From Pseudomonas sp. CFII64 (lineage in GTDB: Bacteria > Pseudomonadota > Gammaproteobacteria > Pseudomonadales > Pseudomonadaceae): a stretch of DNA of 64,000 nucleotides. The stretch covers positions 140,990 to 204,989 of the forward strand of contig NZ_ATLO01000003.1 of assembly GCF_000416235.1 (NCBI RefSeq), written 5' to 3'. The notes below the pieces were generated by a model. The model searched no databases. It was not told where the DNA came from and saw only the letters and a program-made list of their open reading frames with translations. A program made the position numbers and the translations under genes. Positions 8,107 to 18,289 of the stretch are shown here, piece by piece (the first letter of the stretch is position 1; each line of letters starts with the position of its first letter).

Positions 8107-10716
8107 GTGCTTGAAGCCTACCGTAAACACATCGAAGAGCGTGCCGCCCAGGGTATCGTGCCCCAGCCGCTTAACGCCGAACAAACTGCAGGCCTGATCG
8201 AGCTGCTGAAGAATCCCCCGGCTGGCGAAGAAGCTTTCCTTGTCGACCTGATCACCAATCGCGTTCCACCTGGCGTTGACGAAGCTGCCTACGTCAAAGC
8301 CGGTTTCCTGTCTGCCCTGGCCAAGGGTGAAGCCACTTCGCCGTTGATCGATAAAAAGCGCGCTGTCGAATTGCTCGGCACCATGCAGGGCGGCTACAAC
8401 ATCGTCACGCTGGTCGACTTGCTGGATGACGCTACCCTCGCACCGGTTGCCGCCAAAGAACTCAAGCACACGCTGCTGATGTTCGATGCGTTCCACGACG
8501 TCGCTGAAAAAGCCAAGAACGGCAACGTTCAAGCCAAGGAAGTGCTGCAATCCTGGGCTGACGGCGAGTGGTTCCAGAAGCGTCCGACCCTGGCCGACAA
8601 GATCAGCCTGCGCGTCTTCAAGGTGACTGGCGAAACCAACACCGACGACCTGTCTCCGGCACCGGATGCATGGTCCCGTCCTGACATCCCGCTGCACGCC
8701 CTCGCCATGTTGAAAATGGCTCGCGACGGCATCGTGCCTGACGTTCAAGGCTCCATCGGTCCGATGAAGCAGATCGAAGAAATGCGCGCCCAGGGCTTCC
8801 CTATTGCCTATGTCGGCGACGTGGTCGGCACCGGTTCTTCGCGTAAATCCGCGACCAACTCGGTGTTGTGGTTCTTCGGCGACGACGTTCCTTACGTGCC
8901 GAACAAGCGTGCTGGCGGTTTCTGCTTCGGCAGCAAGATCGCTCCGATCTTCTACAACACCATGGAAGATGCTGGCGCACTGCCAATCGAATTCGACGTT
9001 ACCAACATGAACATGGGCGACGTGATCGACCTGTATCCGCATGCTGGCAAAGTCTGCAAACACGGTACTGATGAAGTCCTGACCACCTTCGAAATGAAGA
9101 CGCCGGTCCTGTTGGACGAAGTTCGTGCCGGCGGTCGTATCCCGCTGATCATCGGCCGTGGCCTGACCGAAAAAGCCCGTACCGAACTGGGTCTGCCAGC
9201 TTCGACATTGTTCAAGCTGCCTGAGCCTCCGGCTGAAAGCGACAAGGGTTACACCCTGGCGCAGAAAATGGTCGGCAAGGCATGCGGCCTGCCGGAAGGC
9301 AAAGGCGTTCGTCCAGGCACGTACTGCGAACCGAAGATGACCACCGTCGGTTCCCAGGACACCACTGGCCCGATGACCCGCGACGAACTGAAAGACCTGG
9401 CATGCCTGGGTTTCTCTACCGATCTGGTCATGCAGTCGTTCTGCCACACCGCAGCCTATCCAAAACCGATCGACGTCACCACGCACCACACGCTGCCTGA
9501 CTTCATCATGACCCGCGGCGGCGTTTCCCTGCGTCCGGGCGACGGCATCATCCACAGCTGGCTGAACCGCATGCTGCTGCCGGACACCGTCGGCACCGGT
9601 GGTGACTCCCACACCCGTTTCCCGATGGGCATTTCGTTCCCGGCCGGTTCCGGTCTGGTTGCGTTCGCCGCTGCCACTGGCGTTATGCCGCTGGACATGC
9701 CGGAATCGATCCTGGTGCGCTTCAAAGGCAAGATGCAACCTGGCATCACCTTGCGCGACCTGGTTCACGCCATTCCTTACTTCGCGATTCAGGCTGGCCT
9801 GTTGACCGTCGAGAAGAAAGGCAAGAAGAACGCCTTCTCCGGCCGCATCCTGGAAATCGAAGGTCTGGACGACCTGAGCATCGAGCAGGCCTTTGAACTG
9901 TCCGACGCCTCGGCCGAACGTTCCGCTGCCGGTTGCACCATCAAGCTGTCGAAAGAGTCCATCAGCGAATACCTGAAATCCAACATCACCCTGCTGCGCT
10001 GGATGATCGGCGAAGGCTACGGCGATGCACGGACTCTGGAACGTCGCGCGCAAGCGATGGAAGCCTGGGTTGCCAATCCGGAACTGATGGTTGCCGATGC
10101 CGACGCTGAATACGCCGAAATCATCGAAATCGACCTGGCCGACGTCAAAGAGCCTGTGCTCTGCGCGCCGAACGACCCGGACGACGCCCGTCTGCTGTCC
10201 AGCGTTGCTGGCGAGAAGATCGACGAAGTGTTCATCGGTTCCTGCATGACCAACATCGGCCACTTCCGCGCTGCGGGCAAGTTGCTGGATCAGGTCAAAG
10301 GGCAACTGCCGACACGTCTGTGGCTGTCGCCGCCGACCAAGATGGACGCCCATCAGCTGACCGAAGAAGGCTACTACGGCATCTACGGCAAGGCTGGCGC
10401 GCGTATGGAAATGCCGGGCTGCTCGCTGTGCATGGGTAACCAGGCACGGGTTGAGCCGAATTCGACCGTCGTGTCGACGTCGACCCGTAACTTCCCGAAC
10501 CGTCTGGGCGACGGCGCGAACGTCTTCCTGGCCTCGGCCGAGCTGGCGTCCGTTGCTTCGATCCTGGGTCGCCTGCCGACCGTCGAAGAGTACATGGGCT
10601 ACGCAAACCAGATCGACACCATGGCAGCGGACGTATACCGCTACCTGAGCTTCGATCAGATCGCCGAGTTCCGCGAAGCCGCAGCGAATGCCAAGATTCC
10701 GGTTATTCAATCGTAA
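8107..10716 (+). CDS. acnB: Bifunctional aconitate hydratase 2 / 2-methylisocitrate dehydratase
   Basis: 869 residues, full length for AcnB. It interconverts citrate and isocitrate in the TCA cycle. Unlike AcnA, the HEAT-like and swivelling domains come first (about 1-380), and the 4Fe-4S ligands lie late: Cys in [10 protein letters not shown] (about 711) and the pair in [10 protein letters not shown] (about 770 and 773). Substrate-binding blocks [13 protein letters not shown] and [11 protein letters not shown] are intact. The start is GTG at 8107, with GAGGG 8 nt upstream. A strong terminator follows at once, so it is a single-gene unit. In the bacteria studied AcnB also binds RNA when its cluster is lost, which makes the leader hairpin of interest. 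Confidence 0.97.
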   Translation: MLEAYRKHIEERAAQGIVPQPLNAEQTAGLIELLKNPPAGEEAFLVDLITNRVPPGVDEAAYVKAGFLSALAKGEATSPLIDKKRAVELLGTMQGGYNIVTLVDLLDDATLAPVAAKELKHTLLMFDAFHDVAEKAKNGNVQAKEVLQSWADGEWFQKRPTLADKISLRVFKVTGETNTDDLSPAPDAWSRPDIPLHALAMLKMARDGIVPDVQGSIGPMKQIEEMRAQGFPIAYVGDVVGTGSSRKSATNSVLWFFGDDVPYVPNKRAGGFCFGSKIAPIFYNTMEDAGALPIEFDVTNMNMGDVIDLYPHAGKVCKHGTDEVLTTFEMKTPVLLDEVRAGGRIPLIIGRGLTEKARTELGLPASTLFKLPEPPAESDKGYTLAQKMVGKACGLPEGKGVRPGTYCEPKMTTVGSQDTTGPMTRDELKDLACLGFSTDLVMQSFCHTAAYPKPIDVTTHHTLPDFIMTRGGVSLRPGDGIIHSWLNRMLLPDTVGTGGDSHTRFPMGISFPAGSGLVAFAAATGVMPLDMPESILVRFKGKMQPGITLRDLVHAIPYFAIQAGLLTVEKKGKKNAFSGRILEIEGLDDLSIEQAFELSDASAERSAAGCTIKLSKESISEYLKSNITLLRWMIGEGYGDARTLERRAQAMEAWVANPELMVADADAEYAEIIEIDLADVKEPVLCAPNDPDDARLLSSVAGEKIDEVFIGSCMTNIGHFRAAGKLLDQVKGQLPTRLWLSPPTKMDAHQLTEEGYYGIYGKAGARMEMPGCSLCMGNQARVEPNSTVVSTSTRNFPNRLGDGANVFLASAELASVASILGRLPTVEEYMGYANQIDTMAADVYRYLSFDQIAEFREAAANAKIPVIQS

Positions 10717-10738
10717 AAGCGAAATCCAGCGTTAAAAG

Positions 10739-10767
10739 AACCCCGTCCTTGTGACGGGGTTTTTTTA
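10739..10767 (+). terminator. Rho-independent terminator of acnB
   Basis: ACCCCGTC / GACGGGGT stem with a 5-nt loop, followed by seven T, starting 22 nt after the acnB stop codon. Confidence 0.93.
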
Positions 10768-10795
10768 TTGCTTTTGTACAGTCGCTGCGAAACCT

Positions 10796-10823
10796 GTGGG
10801 ACCGGCTTTAGCCGGGAAGGGGC
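10796..10823 (+). repeat. Single REP palindrome
   Basis: TGTGGGACCGGCTTTAGCC followed by GGGAAGGGG is one unpaired copy of the same REP family seen at 510, 40972 and 45661. Confidence 0.65.
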
Positions 10824-10848
10824 CAGTGATGTTGAACAAGATTGAGTA

Positions 10849-11724
10849 CATATCCGTTGCTGCGGTAACGGCGGCTTAGGGTTGCGCCCTTACGGCGCGT
10901 CACTTTCGAAAAGCGCGAAAGTAACCAAAGCGCTCTTGCCCCACCACTCGGTCCCTCGCTTTGGCTCGGCATGCCCGTAATCCGACATTGATTTGGAGGG
11001 CCGCCGCAAAGGGCCATCCCTGGCCCAGTGCGGCTAAACCGGCGTCCTGCCGGTTTACCCTCCAAATCAACATCGAATTTCGGCCAGCGTGGTTTGACGG
11101 GGCGCTTAAGATCAAAAGCAGATCAAAAGCATCCGCACAAACTGCAGGAGTCAACGCGTGGGGTCCAACAGAATAGCGGTCACTCTGGGCATCCATTCGC
11201 TAATGCAATGTCGCAAGCAACGAAAACCGCGAGGCAAGTTCACTCAATCAGGTCGGCTCTCAGGCCGCCGCGATTTTGATTTTGATCTTGGGCGCCCCGT
11301 TAAACCACGCTGGCCGAACGAAGGCCTTGAGCCGTGGGCAACCCGGCAGGACGCCGGGTTAGCCGCACTGGGCCAGGGATGGCCCTTTGCGGCGGCCCAC
11401 GATAGCGTTCGACCCACTTATAGCCAGTCTTTCGGCTGATCTGATAGTCCTGACACAGCTGGCTAAAGCTGTGCTCTTCAGACAGATACGCCGCGATGAA
11501 CATCACTTTGAGGTCCATAGGTTTCAGCTCTTTCCAGGGCATGGTCAGATCCTCGCGAAATCGACCATGCCAGTTAATAACTGTTACCTATGTGCTTGAA
11601 CTGATTTGTAACCCATGTGGGTGAGTCATACCGGCAAGAGCCTTTTGCTTACTTTTGGGCTTTTCAAAAGTGAGGCGCTGTAAAAGCGCAACCCTAAGTA
11701 GCCGTTACCGCAGCACCGGATATG
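10849..11724. mobile_element. 876-bp inverted-repeat element of a dispersed Pseudomonas family
   Basis: The ends are inverted copies beginning CATATCCG then a TGCTGCGGTAACGGC core (left from 10849, right to 11724). Outer arms (10849-10938 and 11632-11724) and inner arms (about 10998-11122 and 11278-11400) are complementary with high identity. Left-arm sequence at about 10939-10997 has no partner on the right; its place is taken by a transposase fragment. Open frames inside are low-complexity by-products of the repeat and are not called. The element separates acnB from gdhB and carries no gene of its own that I can support, so it resembles a non-autonomous repeat. Confidence 0.65.
11402..11542 (-). 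pseudogene. N-terminal remnant of an IS481-like transposase
   Basis: Only the first 47 codons remain: a helix-turn-helix segment with MPWKELKPMDLKV at the start and QISRKTGYKWVERY at the end, as in IS481-type transposases, which are normally over 300 residues. The frame then runs straight into the inner right arm of the surrounding inverted-repeat element. About 90 nt of probable IS left-end sequence precedes the ATG (to about 11630). The DDE catalytic core is absent, so it is inactive. Confidence 0.75.
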
Positions 11725-11744
11725 CCCCCCCCTATCTCCACTAA

Positions 11745-11774
11745 TAAAAAACCCCACATCTCACGATGCAGGGT
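11745..11774 (-). terminator. Rho-independent terminator of gdhB
   Basis: On the minus strand ACCCTGCATC, a 4-nt loop and GATGTGGGGT form a 10-bp stem with one or two wobble or mismatch positions, followed by a T-rich run. It begins 25 nt beyond the gdhB stop. Confidence 0.8.
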
Positions 11775-11798
11775 TTTGGTTACTGCTGAATCAACCCA

Positions 11799-14700
11799 TC
11801 AAGCAGCCAAAGGCTGTCCGCTCATGGCCAGGTCCAGCAACTCACGGTTTGCCACCGCATACATGGCGTAATCCGTGCCGCTTGCCGCACGAATATCCAC
11901 CAGCATCGCGCGCCAGCGGTCGACCATGGTGCTGTGCTGCTCCAGCCACAGGTTCAGGCGCTCTTCAATGTCGGCAGGACCATCGACCATTTGCAGGACG
12001 GAGATGGTGATCGCCCGTTGCTGCCAGTCGATATCATCACGGAACGCTTCGCGGGCCAGGGCTTGCCAGTTGTTTTCCACCGGCAGGCTGCTGATCTGTT
12101 GCAGGTACCAGGTCACGTCCAGCGCACTGCCCACGGCGAAGTAAGCCTTGGCCACATCGGCAGCGTTCTGACCGGTGACGTCGGAGGCTTCGATGATCGG
12201 CAGCAAGGTGTACAAGTGGCTAGTACCAGCCACCATCCGCGCCAACAGCTCCGGCACGCCCGCTTCGACGTAAGCCTGATATCGGGTCTGCCAGATTTCC
12301 CGAGTCGGGCCTTCCAGCAGTTCGTCGAGTTTCAGACCCAGCGTCGCGATATGCGGACCGAAGTGCGCCACGTCGCGACCGGCATCCAGTTCATTGCGCC
12401 GGCTGCGCAGGAACCAGCGGGTAGCTCGGCGACCCAGACGCATCAGTTCGTCCATCAACGCCAGCTGGATTTCAGCAGGAACCTTGTAGTCCAGCGCTTC
12501 GATCTGACGGAACCAGTGCGGCAGGTGGAAGATGTCCCGCACGATCACGTAAGCGCCCGCCACGTTGGCCGCACTCATGCCGGTGGACTCTTTGAGTCGC
12601 TGCACGAAGGTGATGCCCATGTGGTTGACCAGATCGTTGGCGATCTGGGTGCTGACGATCTCGCGCTTCAGGCGATGCTGACGCATGGAATCCCCAAACT
12701 TCGCCGCCAGGGACGGCGGGAACGCGGTTTCCATGTCGCGCGCCAGGTAATCGTCGTCCGGAACACGGGATTCCAGCAACGCCTCCTTGAGATCGATCTT
12801 GCTGTAGGAAATCAGCACCGACAGCTCCGGACGGGTCAGACCCTTGCCATCCGCGACGCGTTCGGCAATCTGATCCTCGGCAGGCAGGAACTCGATGGCG
12901 CGATCCAGCTTGCCACGGGCTTCCAGATCACTCATCAGGCGTTTGTATTCGGCGATGCGCTCGTAGGCGCGACGTGTCGCCAGGGACAATGCCTGAGTCT
13001 GTTTGTAGTTGTTGCCCAACACCAGATGGCCGACTTCATCGGTCATGCTTTCCAGCAACTGGTTGCGCTGCTTCTCGGTCATGTCACCGGCCTGCACCAC
13101 TTCGTTGAGCAGGATCTTGATGTTCACTTCGTGGTCGGAGCAGTCAACGCCACCGGCGTTATCAATGAAGTCGGTGTTGGAACCGCCGCCATTGAGGCCG
13201 AACTCGACACGACCCAGCTGCGTCATGCCCAGGTTACCGCCCTCGCCCACGACCTTGCAGCGCAGCTCGTTGCCGTTGACCCGCAGCGCGTCATTGGCCT
13301 TGTCGCCCACATCGGCATGGGTTTCCAGGCTGGACTTGACGTAAGTACCGATGCCACCGTTCCACAGCAGATCCACCGGGGCCTTGAGCAAGGCGTTGAG
13401 CAGCTCGGTTGGCGTCAGCTTGTCAGCCTTGATGTCGAAACGCTCTTTCATCTCGGCGCTGATGGCGATGCTTTTCAGGCTACGCGGGAAGATTCCGCCG
13501 CCAGCGGACATGATGCTGGTGTCGTAATCGGTCCAGGCCGAACGCGGCAAGTCGAACAGACGCTGACGCTCGGCGAAGCTGCTCGTCGGTTCCGGGTTTG
13601 GATCGATGAAGATATGCAAATGGTTGAACGCGGCGACCAGCTGCAGTTTGTCCGACATCAGCAGGCCGTTGCCGAACACGTCGCCGGCCATGTCGCCGAT
13701 ACCGATCACGCTGATATTGTCTTGCTGGACGTTGATGCCGCGTTCGCGGAAGTGGCGCTGCACGCCGACCCACGCACCTTTGGCGGTAATACCCATTTTC
13801 TTGTGGTCGTAACCGGCCGAGCCGCCGGAAGCAAACGCATCGCCCAGCCAGAAGCCGTAATCGATGGCGATGCCGTTGGCGATATCGGAGAACGTCGCCG
13901 TGCCTTTGTCGGCCGCAACCACGAGGTACGGGTCATCATCGTCATGACGCACGACGTTGACCGGCGGCACCAATGTGCCTTCCTTGAGGTTGTCGGTGAT
14001 GTCGAGCAAACCGGAGATGAAGATGCGATAGCAGGCGATACCTTCGGCCTGGATTTCATCGCGACCGCCGCCCAATGGCAGACGACGCGGCAGGAAACCG
14101 CCCTTGGCGCCGACCGGCACGATCACCGAGTTCTTCACTTGCTGGGCTTTTACCAGGCCCAGCACTTCGGTGCGGTAATCTTCTTCACGGTCGGACCAGC
14201 GCAGGCCGCCACGGGCAACGTTACCGAAGCGCAGATGCACGCCTTCGACACGCGGCGAATAGACGAAAATCTCGAACTTGGGCACCGGTTTCGGCAGTTC
14301 GGGAATCTGCCGTGGGTTGAACTTGAAGCTGAAGTAGCTCTTGTTCTGACCGTTGGCATCGGTCTGATAGAAGTTGGTGCGCTGGGTCGCCTTGATCAAG
14401 TCCAGGTAACGACGCAGGATGCGGTCTTCGTTGAGCACCTGAACGTCGTCCAGTGCGGCCAGAATCGCTTGTTCCAGACGTTGCTGCTTGTCGTCCAGAT
14501 CGTCGGCGGCCAGCTTGCGCGCCAGATAGAAGCGGGTCTTGAACAGCCGCGTCAGCTCACGGGCGATATCCGTGTGATTGTTCAGGGTCGCCGCGATATA
14601 ACCCAGGTCGAAGCCCAGGCGAATCTGTTTCAGATAACGGGCATAAGCGCGCAGCAACGCCACGTCACGCCATGGCAAACCAGCGGTCAGCACCAGGCGG

Positions 14701-16655
14701 TTGAACGCATCGTTCTCGGCTTCGCCACGCACGATGTGGACGAACGCGTCCTGCAAGGTGTCGTTGAGCTGCTGGATGTCCAGGTTCAGCCCTTCGCCAT
14801 AGGTAAAGGCGAAATCATGAATCCAGAACTCGCGACCATTGCTGTGGTGCAGGCGATACGGGAACTCACCCAGCACGCGCAGGCCGAGGTTTTCCAGAAT
14901 CGGTAGCACGTCGGACAGCGCCAGCGGCGTATCGGCGTGATACAGCTTGCAGTGCAGCTGCTGCTTGCCACCGGTCAGCGGCTGATAAAAGCTCATCACC
15001 AGCGGATTGGTTTCGTTCAGGCTCAACAGATGCTGCATGTCGACCACAGCCGAATGCGCCGCGAAACGCTCGCGATAACCGGCCGGGAAGCCTTTCGGAA
15101 AATCGGCCAGAACGTTGGTGCCGTGGGCTTCGCCGAAGCTTTCCACCACCAGACTGGCGTAATCGTCTTTCCACGAACGGCAGGCCTGGATGACTTCGTT
15201 TTCCAGTTGCAGCGGATCGATGTTCAGGTTGACCTTCGGATCGACGCGCAGGATCAGCTGCACACGCGCCAGCACGGATTCGGAGAAGAACGTCCAGAAC
15301 TCGCAGTCGCTCGCCTTCAGGCGGTCCATCAACACTTGCTGGATTTTCTGGCGTACTTCAGTGGAATACACGTCACGCGGTACGTAAGCCAGGCAATAGC
15401 AGAAGCGGCCGTACGGGTCTTTGCGCAGGAACACACGAATCTTGTTGCGCTCCTGGATCTGCACGATGGACATCACGGTGCTGAACAATTCGTCCACGGG
15501 CGTCTGGAACAGATCGTCACGGGGCAATACTTCGACCACCTGAGCCAGTTCCTTGCCCAGGTGCGCCTTGGCATCGAAGCCGGAACGGCGTTCAACTTCT
15601 GCGACCTTGCGGCGGATGTACGGGATTTCCCGAACGCTCTCGCCATACACCGATGAGGTGTAGAGGCCCATGAAGCGGCATTCCTTGATGACCTTGCCGG
15701 ACGCGTCAATCTGGCGGATCGACACGTAGTCCGGATAAGCAGGACGATGCACACGGCTCGGATGGGCCGCCTTGGCGAACGACAGCAGCGTCGGCTCATG
15801 CAGGTAGTTCACTGCGTAGCCTTCGATGTGCAGATCGTCTTCGGTCAACCCGGCGCGCAGGCGTTTGGTCAGGCCCAGGAACGAGGATTCGTCATAGATC
15901 AGCTGGCCGCCATCGGCCTCGCCCCGCACCTGGAATTCTTCGTAGCCCAGGAACGTGAAGTGGTTGTTCACCAGCCACTGCAGAAACGCCTTGATCTCAG
16001 ACTTTTCACCTTCATCAACGCCGTACTGCACGTCATCGATGCCAGCCAGCAGCTCGTGGAGCTTGGCTTTCATCGGTTCGAAATCTTCTACCGCAACCCG
16101 CACTTCACCCAGCACCTGCTCCAGCTCGCGAGCCAGCACATTCAGCTCGCTGGTGTTGGCGCAGCGATCGATCTCCAGATACATCAGCGATTCTTGCAGC
16201 ACGTCTTCGCCAGTCGTGCCCTTGGGCAGCAACTCCAGCAATTCACCTTTGCTGCCACGACGCACACTCAGGACCGTGGTCTGCAAGGTGTGAATGCTGT
16301 AGCCGCGACGGTTCAGCTCGGTGCGCACCGAATCCACCAGGAATGGCAGGTCGTGATGCAGCACTTCGACGGCGGTGTGTGTCGATTGCCAGCCATGCCG
16401 TTCGTAATCGGGGTTGTAGACCCGCACCAGCGGCTGGGCGTGCTCGAAGCGCTCCAGCAGACGCCATGCCGACAAGGTACAACCGACGAGGTCGGACAAC
16501 CGACGCTGGGTCAGTTCATCCAGGGAAATGATGCCGAAGAATTGCTCGGCAAACAGCGCCACTTGTGGCAGTGCCTGTTCGCTGATGTGCTGCGCCAGTG
16601 CCGCTTGCAGTTGATGCTGGAAGTCGGGCTTGCTGGCTGCGGTGAAGAACGCCAT
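11799..16655 (-). CDS. gdhB: NAD-specific glutamate dehydrogenase, ~180-kDa type
   Basis: 1,618 residues, the usual length of the L_180/GdhB class that deaminates glutamate to 2-oxoglutarate for catabolism. The long N-terminal part (about 1-700) carries regulatory ACT-like modules; the catalytic core contains KGGFLPRRLP, GVQRHFRERG, GDMAGDVFGNG and DLLWNGGIGTY; a helical C-terminal domain follows. The start at 16655 (MAFFTAASKP) is chosen because GGAG lies about 9 nt upstream; a longer in-frame version adds 32 residues without homology character. It stands alone, closed by its own terminator. In P. aeruginosa this enzyme is arginine-induced via ArgR; I could not identify an ArgR site here with confidence. 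Confidence 0.95.
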   Translation of the reverse strand: MAFFTAASKPDFQHQLQAALAQHISEQALPQVALFAEQFFGIISLDELTQRRLSDLVGCTLSAWRLLERFEHAQPLVRVYNPDYERHGWQSTHTAVEVLHHDLPFLVDSVRTELNRRGYSIHTLQTTVLSVRRGSKGELLELLPKGTTGEDVLQESLMYLEIDRCANTSELNVLARELEQVLGEVRVAVEDFEPMKAKLHELLAGIDDVQYGVDEGEKSEIKAFLQWLVNNHFTFLGYEEFQVRGEADGGQLIYDESSFLGLTKRLRAGLTEDDLHIEGYAVNYLHEPTLLSFAKAAHPSRVHRPAYPDYVSIRQIDASGKVIKECRFMGLYTSSVYGESVREIPYIRRKVAEVERRSGFDAKAHLGKELAQVVEVLPRDDLFQTPVDELFSTVMSIVQIQERNKIRVFLRKDPYGRFCYCLAYVPRDVYSTEVRQKIQQVLMDRLKASDCEFWTFFSESVLARVQLILRVDPKVNLNIDPLQLENEVIQACRSWKDDYASLVVESFGEAHGTNVLADFPKGFPAGYRERFAAHSAVVDMQHLLSLNETNPLVMSFYQPLTGGKQQLHCKLYHADTPLALSDVLPILENLGLRVLGEFPYRLHHSNGREFWIHDFAFTYGEGLNLDIQQLNDTLQDAFVHIVRGEAENDAFNRLVLTAGLPWRDVALLRAYARYLKQIRLGFDLGYIAATLNNHTDIARELTRLFKTRFYLARKLAADDLDDKQQRLEQAILAALDDVQVLNEDRILRRYLDLIKATQRTNFYQTDANGQNKSYFSFKFNPRQIPELPKPVPKFEIFVYSPRVEGVHLRFGNVARGGLRWSDREEDYRTEVLGLVKAQQVKNSVIVPVGAKGGFLPRRLPLGGGRDEIQAEGIACYRIFISGLLDITDNLKEGTLVPPVNVVRHDDDDPYLVVAADKGTATFSDIANGIAIDYGFWLGDAFASGGSAGYDHKKMGITAKGAWVGVQRHFRERGINVQQDNISVIGIGDMAGDVFGNGLLMSDKLQLVAAFNHLHIFIDPNPEPTSSFAERQRLFDLPRSAWTDYDTSIMSAGGGIFPRSLKSIAISAEMKERFDIKADKLTPTELLNALLKAPVDLLWNGGIGTYVKSSLETHADVGDKANDALRVNGNELRCKVVGEGGNLGMTQLGRVEFGLNGGGSNTDFIDNAGGVDCSDHEVNIKILLNEVVQAGDMTEKQRNQLLESMTDEVGHLVLGNNYKQTQALSLATRRAYERIAEYKRLMSDLEARGKLDRAIEFLPAEDQIAERVADGKGLTRPELSVLISYSKIDLKEALLESRVPDDDYLARDMETAFPPSLAAKFGDSMRQHRLKREIVSTQIANDLVNHMGITFVQRLKESTGMSAANVAGAYVIVRDIFHLPHWFRQIEALDYKVPAEIQLALMDELMRLGRRATRWFLRSRRNELDAGRDVAHFGPHIATLGLKLDELLEGPTREIWQTRYQAYVEAGVPELLARMVAGTSHLYTLLPIIEASDVTGQNAADVAKAYFAVGSALDVTWYLQQISSLPVENNWQALAREAFRDDIDWQQRAITISVLQMVDGPADIEERLNLWLEQHSTMVDRWRAMLVDIRAASGTDYAMYAVANRELLDLAMSGQPLAA

Positions 16656-17011
16656 CTGTGGTACTCCGCTTTGGCTTTTATAAGGAGGAAGCTGGATGGT
16701 TAGGTCGCGGACCATGCTGTGCCGAGGGTAACGGGCAGGACAGCAAAGCATGGCTGAGTGTAAAGCTAAAGAACTAACGCTTGCGGTGTGCGACTCGTCA
16801 CATCGAAATGCCGAAAATCGCTGTCAGAAAAGTCCACCCGTAACGCAGGGCCTTTTCTCCTCCGTTCAGATGACCTCAAGCTTAACGACAGCGGGCGGGC
16901 GACTGCTTGCGAGGCTGCGACATATTCAGTCATCGGCTCGTAGCCTGATGATGCCGCGATGACCTCAAAAAGGGAGCAGGTGCGTCACCATTGTCGACGG
17001 GCGCAGAAGCG
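16656..17011. other. Intergenic region upstream of gdhB
   Basis: About 360 nt with no supported gene. It must hold the gdhB promoter, but I see no convincing -35/-10 pair, REP or operator. Confidence 0.5.
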
Positions 17012-17042
17012 AAAAACCGACCACGCACTGCTGCGTGGCCGG
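17012..17042 (-). terminator. Terminator of the GbpA/CbpD-like gene
   Basis: Reading the minus strand, CCGGCCACGCA / TGCGTGGTCGG with a 4-nt loop is followed by TTTTT. It lies about 35 nt after the stop codon at 17075. Confidence 0.85.
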
Positions 17043-17074
17043 ACGGGGATTTTCCGCCAGTCAAGTAAACGTCA

Positions 17075-18067
17075 TTATTTCAAGAGCCAGGCTTCCTGCC
17101 AGTTGCTGCCAATTCCTGGCTCAAACTGAATATTGCCGGGGCTCCACTGGGTGCAATAACCGCTGTAGGGGAAGGGTTTACATTCGTAGATGTTTTGATC
17201 TTTGGACTGGAACACTTTAGTTCCTGCCCTGTAACTTTCGAATCCTTGCGGAAAAACATGGTCATACGTGGCAGCGTCTTTCAGCTGAATAGTTTGGACC
17301 TTCATAAAGCTTTTCTCGGGTTTGCTCCAGACATTGACGGTAGCAATCATGGTTAACGGACCGGTCCAATTATCGGCGACGTGCAAGTCGAAACGCGGTG
17401 CGTAAGTCGCACTGACCTGCGGTTGATTAAAGGCTACTCGCTCACCGGTCGCGTTATCAAAGACACCTACAAGCACTGTTCGGGTCTCTGTACCGCCGCC
17501 GCCACCCACCTGATAACTAAAACTTTCGTCTTTCTTAACGATGGACGGCGCGTCAAAAATCATAGATCCGGCGTCATCTTCAGGTTGAGTGGTCACCCCG
17601 CCCTTCACAGGATGGACCTCACTGATTGCACGGGAATACATACCCGGCGTGACGGCGTAGAAATACCGTGTCGCCACACCCCATCCATCATTTTCCAACC
17701 CTCCATGGTTTGCGTTGGGATTGCCGGACACCACCCCGACATTTGCCTTTTTTATTTGGTCTAACAATCGCATTGCCCAGGCACGACTACCTTTGTCGCC
17801 CTCAACTACCGTGATTGAGAAGGCATACAACTCTTCATTGGTGGGTGAAAGAAAACGGACTTTAACGACGTCACCGGGTTGCAGCGGCGCATCAATATTG
17901 AGCCCGCCCAAGAACTTCCAATCCTTCCACACTGAAAGAGGTATGACACTCTCGTTGGCCTGAACCGTGGGCAAGGCGACAGTAAACTGCCCCAACATAC
18001 CGGCGATGACAATGGCCCACATCATTGAGGCTTTGCTGATTCTTCTTCCTTGATTGTTGTATTTCAT
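17075..18067 (-). CDS. Secreted GbpA/CbpD-like protein without the LPMO domain
   Basis: 330 residues. A Sec signal peptide (1-37, cleavage after TVQA) leads into a module at about 45-155 (WKDWKFLGGLN, LQPGDVVKVRF, SITVVEGDKGS) that resembles the second domain of GlcNAc-binding protein A. A beta-rich module follows (about 165-265). The end (about 275-330: YRAGTKVFQSKD, CKPFPYSGYCTQW, GSNWQEAW) resembles the CBM73 chitin-binding module of CbpD/GbpA. The copper-dependent AA10 LPMO domain that normally comes first is missing, and the mature N-terminus (Asn/Glu) is not the His needed for copper. It probably binds chitin or a GlcNAc polymer but should not oxidise it. Base composition looks less GC-rich than the neighbours. 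A GGGAGG site precedes the ATG. Confidence 0.65.
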   Translation of the reverse strand: MKYNNQGRRISKASMMWAIVIAGMLGQFTVALPTVQANESVIPLSVWKDWKFLGGLNIDAPLQPGDVVKVRFLSPTNEELYAFSITVVEGDKGSRAWAMRLLDQIKKANVGVVSGNPNANHGGLENDGWGVATRYFYAVTPGMYSRAISEVHPVKGGVTTQPEDDAGSMIFDAPSIVKKDESFSYQVGGGGGTETRTVLVGVFDNATGERVAFNQPQVSATYAPRFDLHVADNWTGPLTMIATVNVWSKPEKSFMKVQTIQLKDAATYDHVFPQGFESYRAGTKVFQSKDQNIYECKPFPYSGYCTQWSPGNIQFEPGIGSNWQEAWLLK

Positions 18068-18289
18068 AGAAGACCTCCCTGGTCTTACAAGTTTCTTAAT
18101 AACTCGATGCAGCCCGATACTTGACGCTCAGGTCGCATGCCTAATCCAAGATAGACGCGATATCAAATTATGAATTAATGAAGGTTTTCCAAAGGTTACG
18201 GCCACGTCGAGTGCAGGCCGTAATTACCCAGCAAAAATCGGGCAACACTGGCAAAATTGGCCACCCCCGGCCAGATCAGGAACGCCCAA

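Noticed and set aside
7891..10710. Very long minus-strand open frame opposite acnB (over 900 codons); similar long frames lie opposite gdhB (11934-14906) and pepN (47197-49851)
   Set aside because: They are by-products of high GC at third positions in the true genes; their translations are low-complexity and rich in Arg, His and Gln, with no domain or RBS.
10900..11440. Several 70-100 codon frames in the inverted-repeat element
   Set aside because: They arise from a dispersed repeat, occur on both arms and both strands, and have no conserved protein character.
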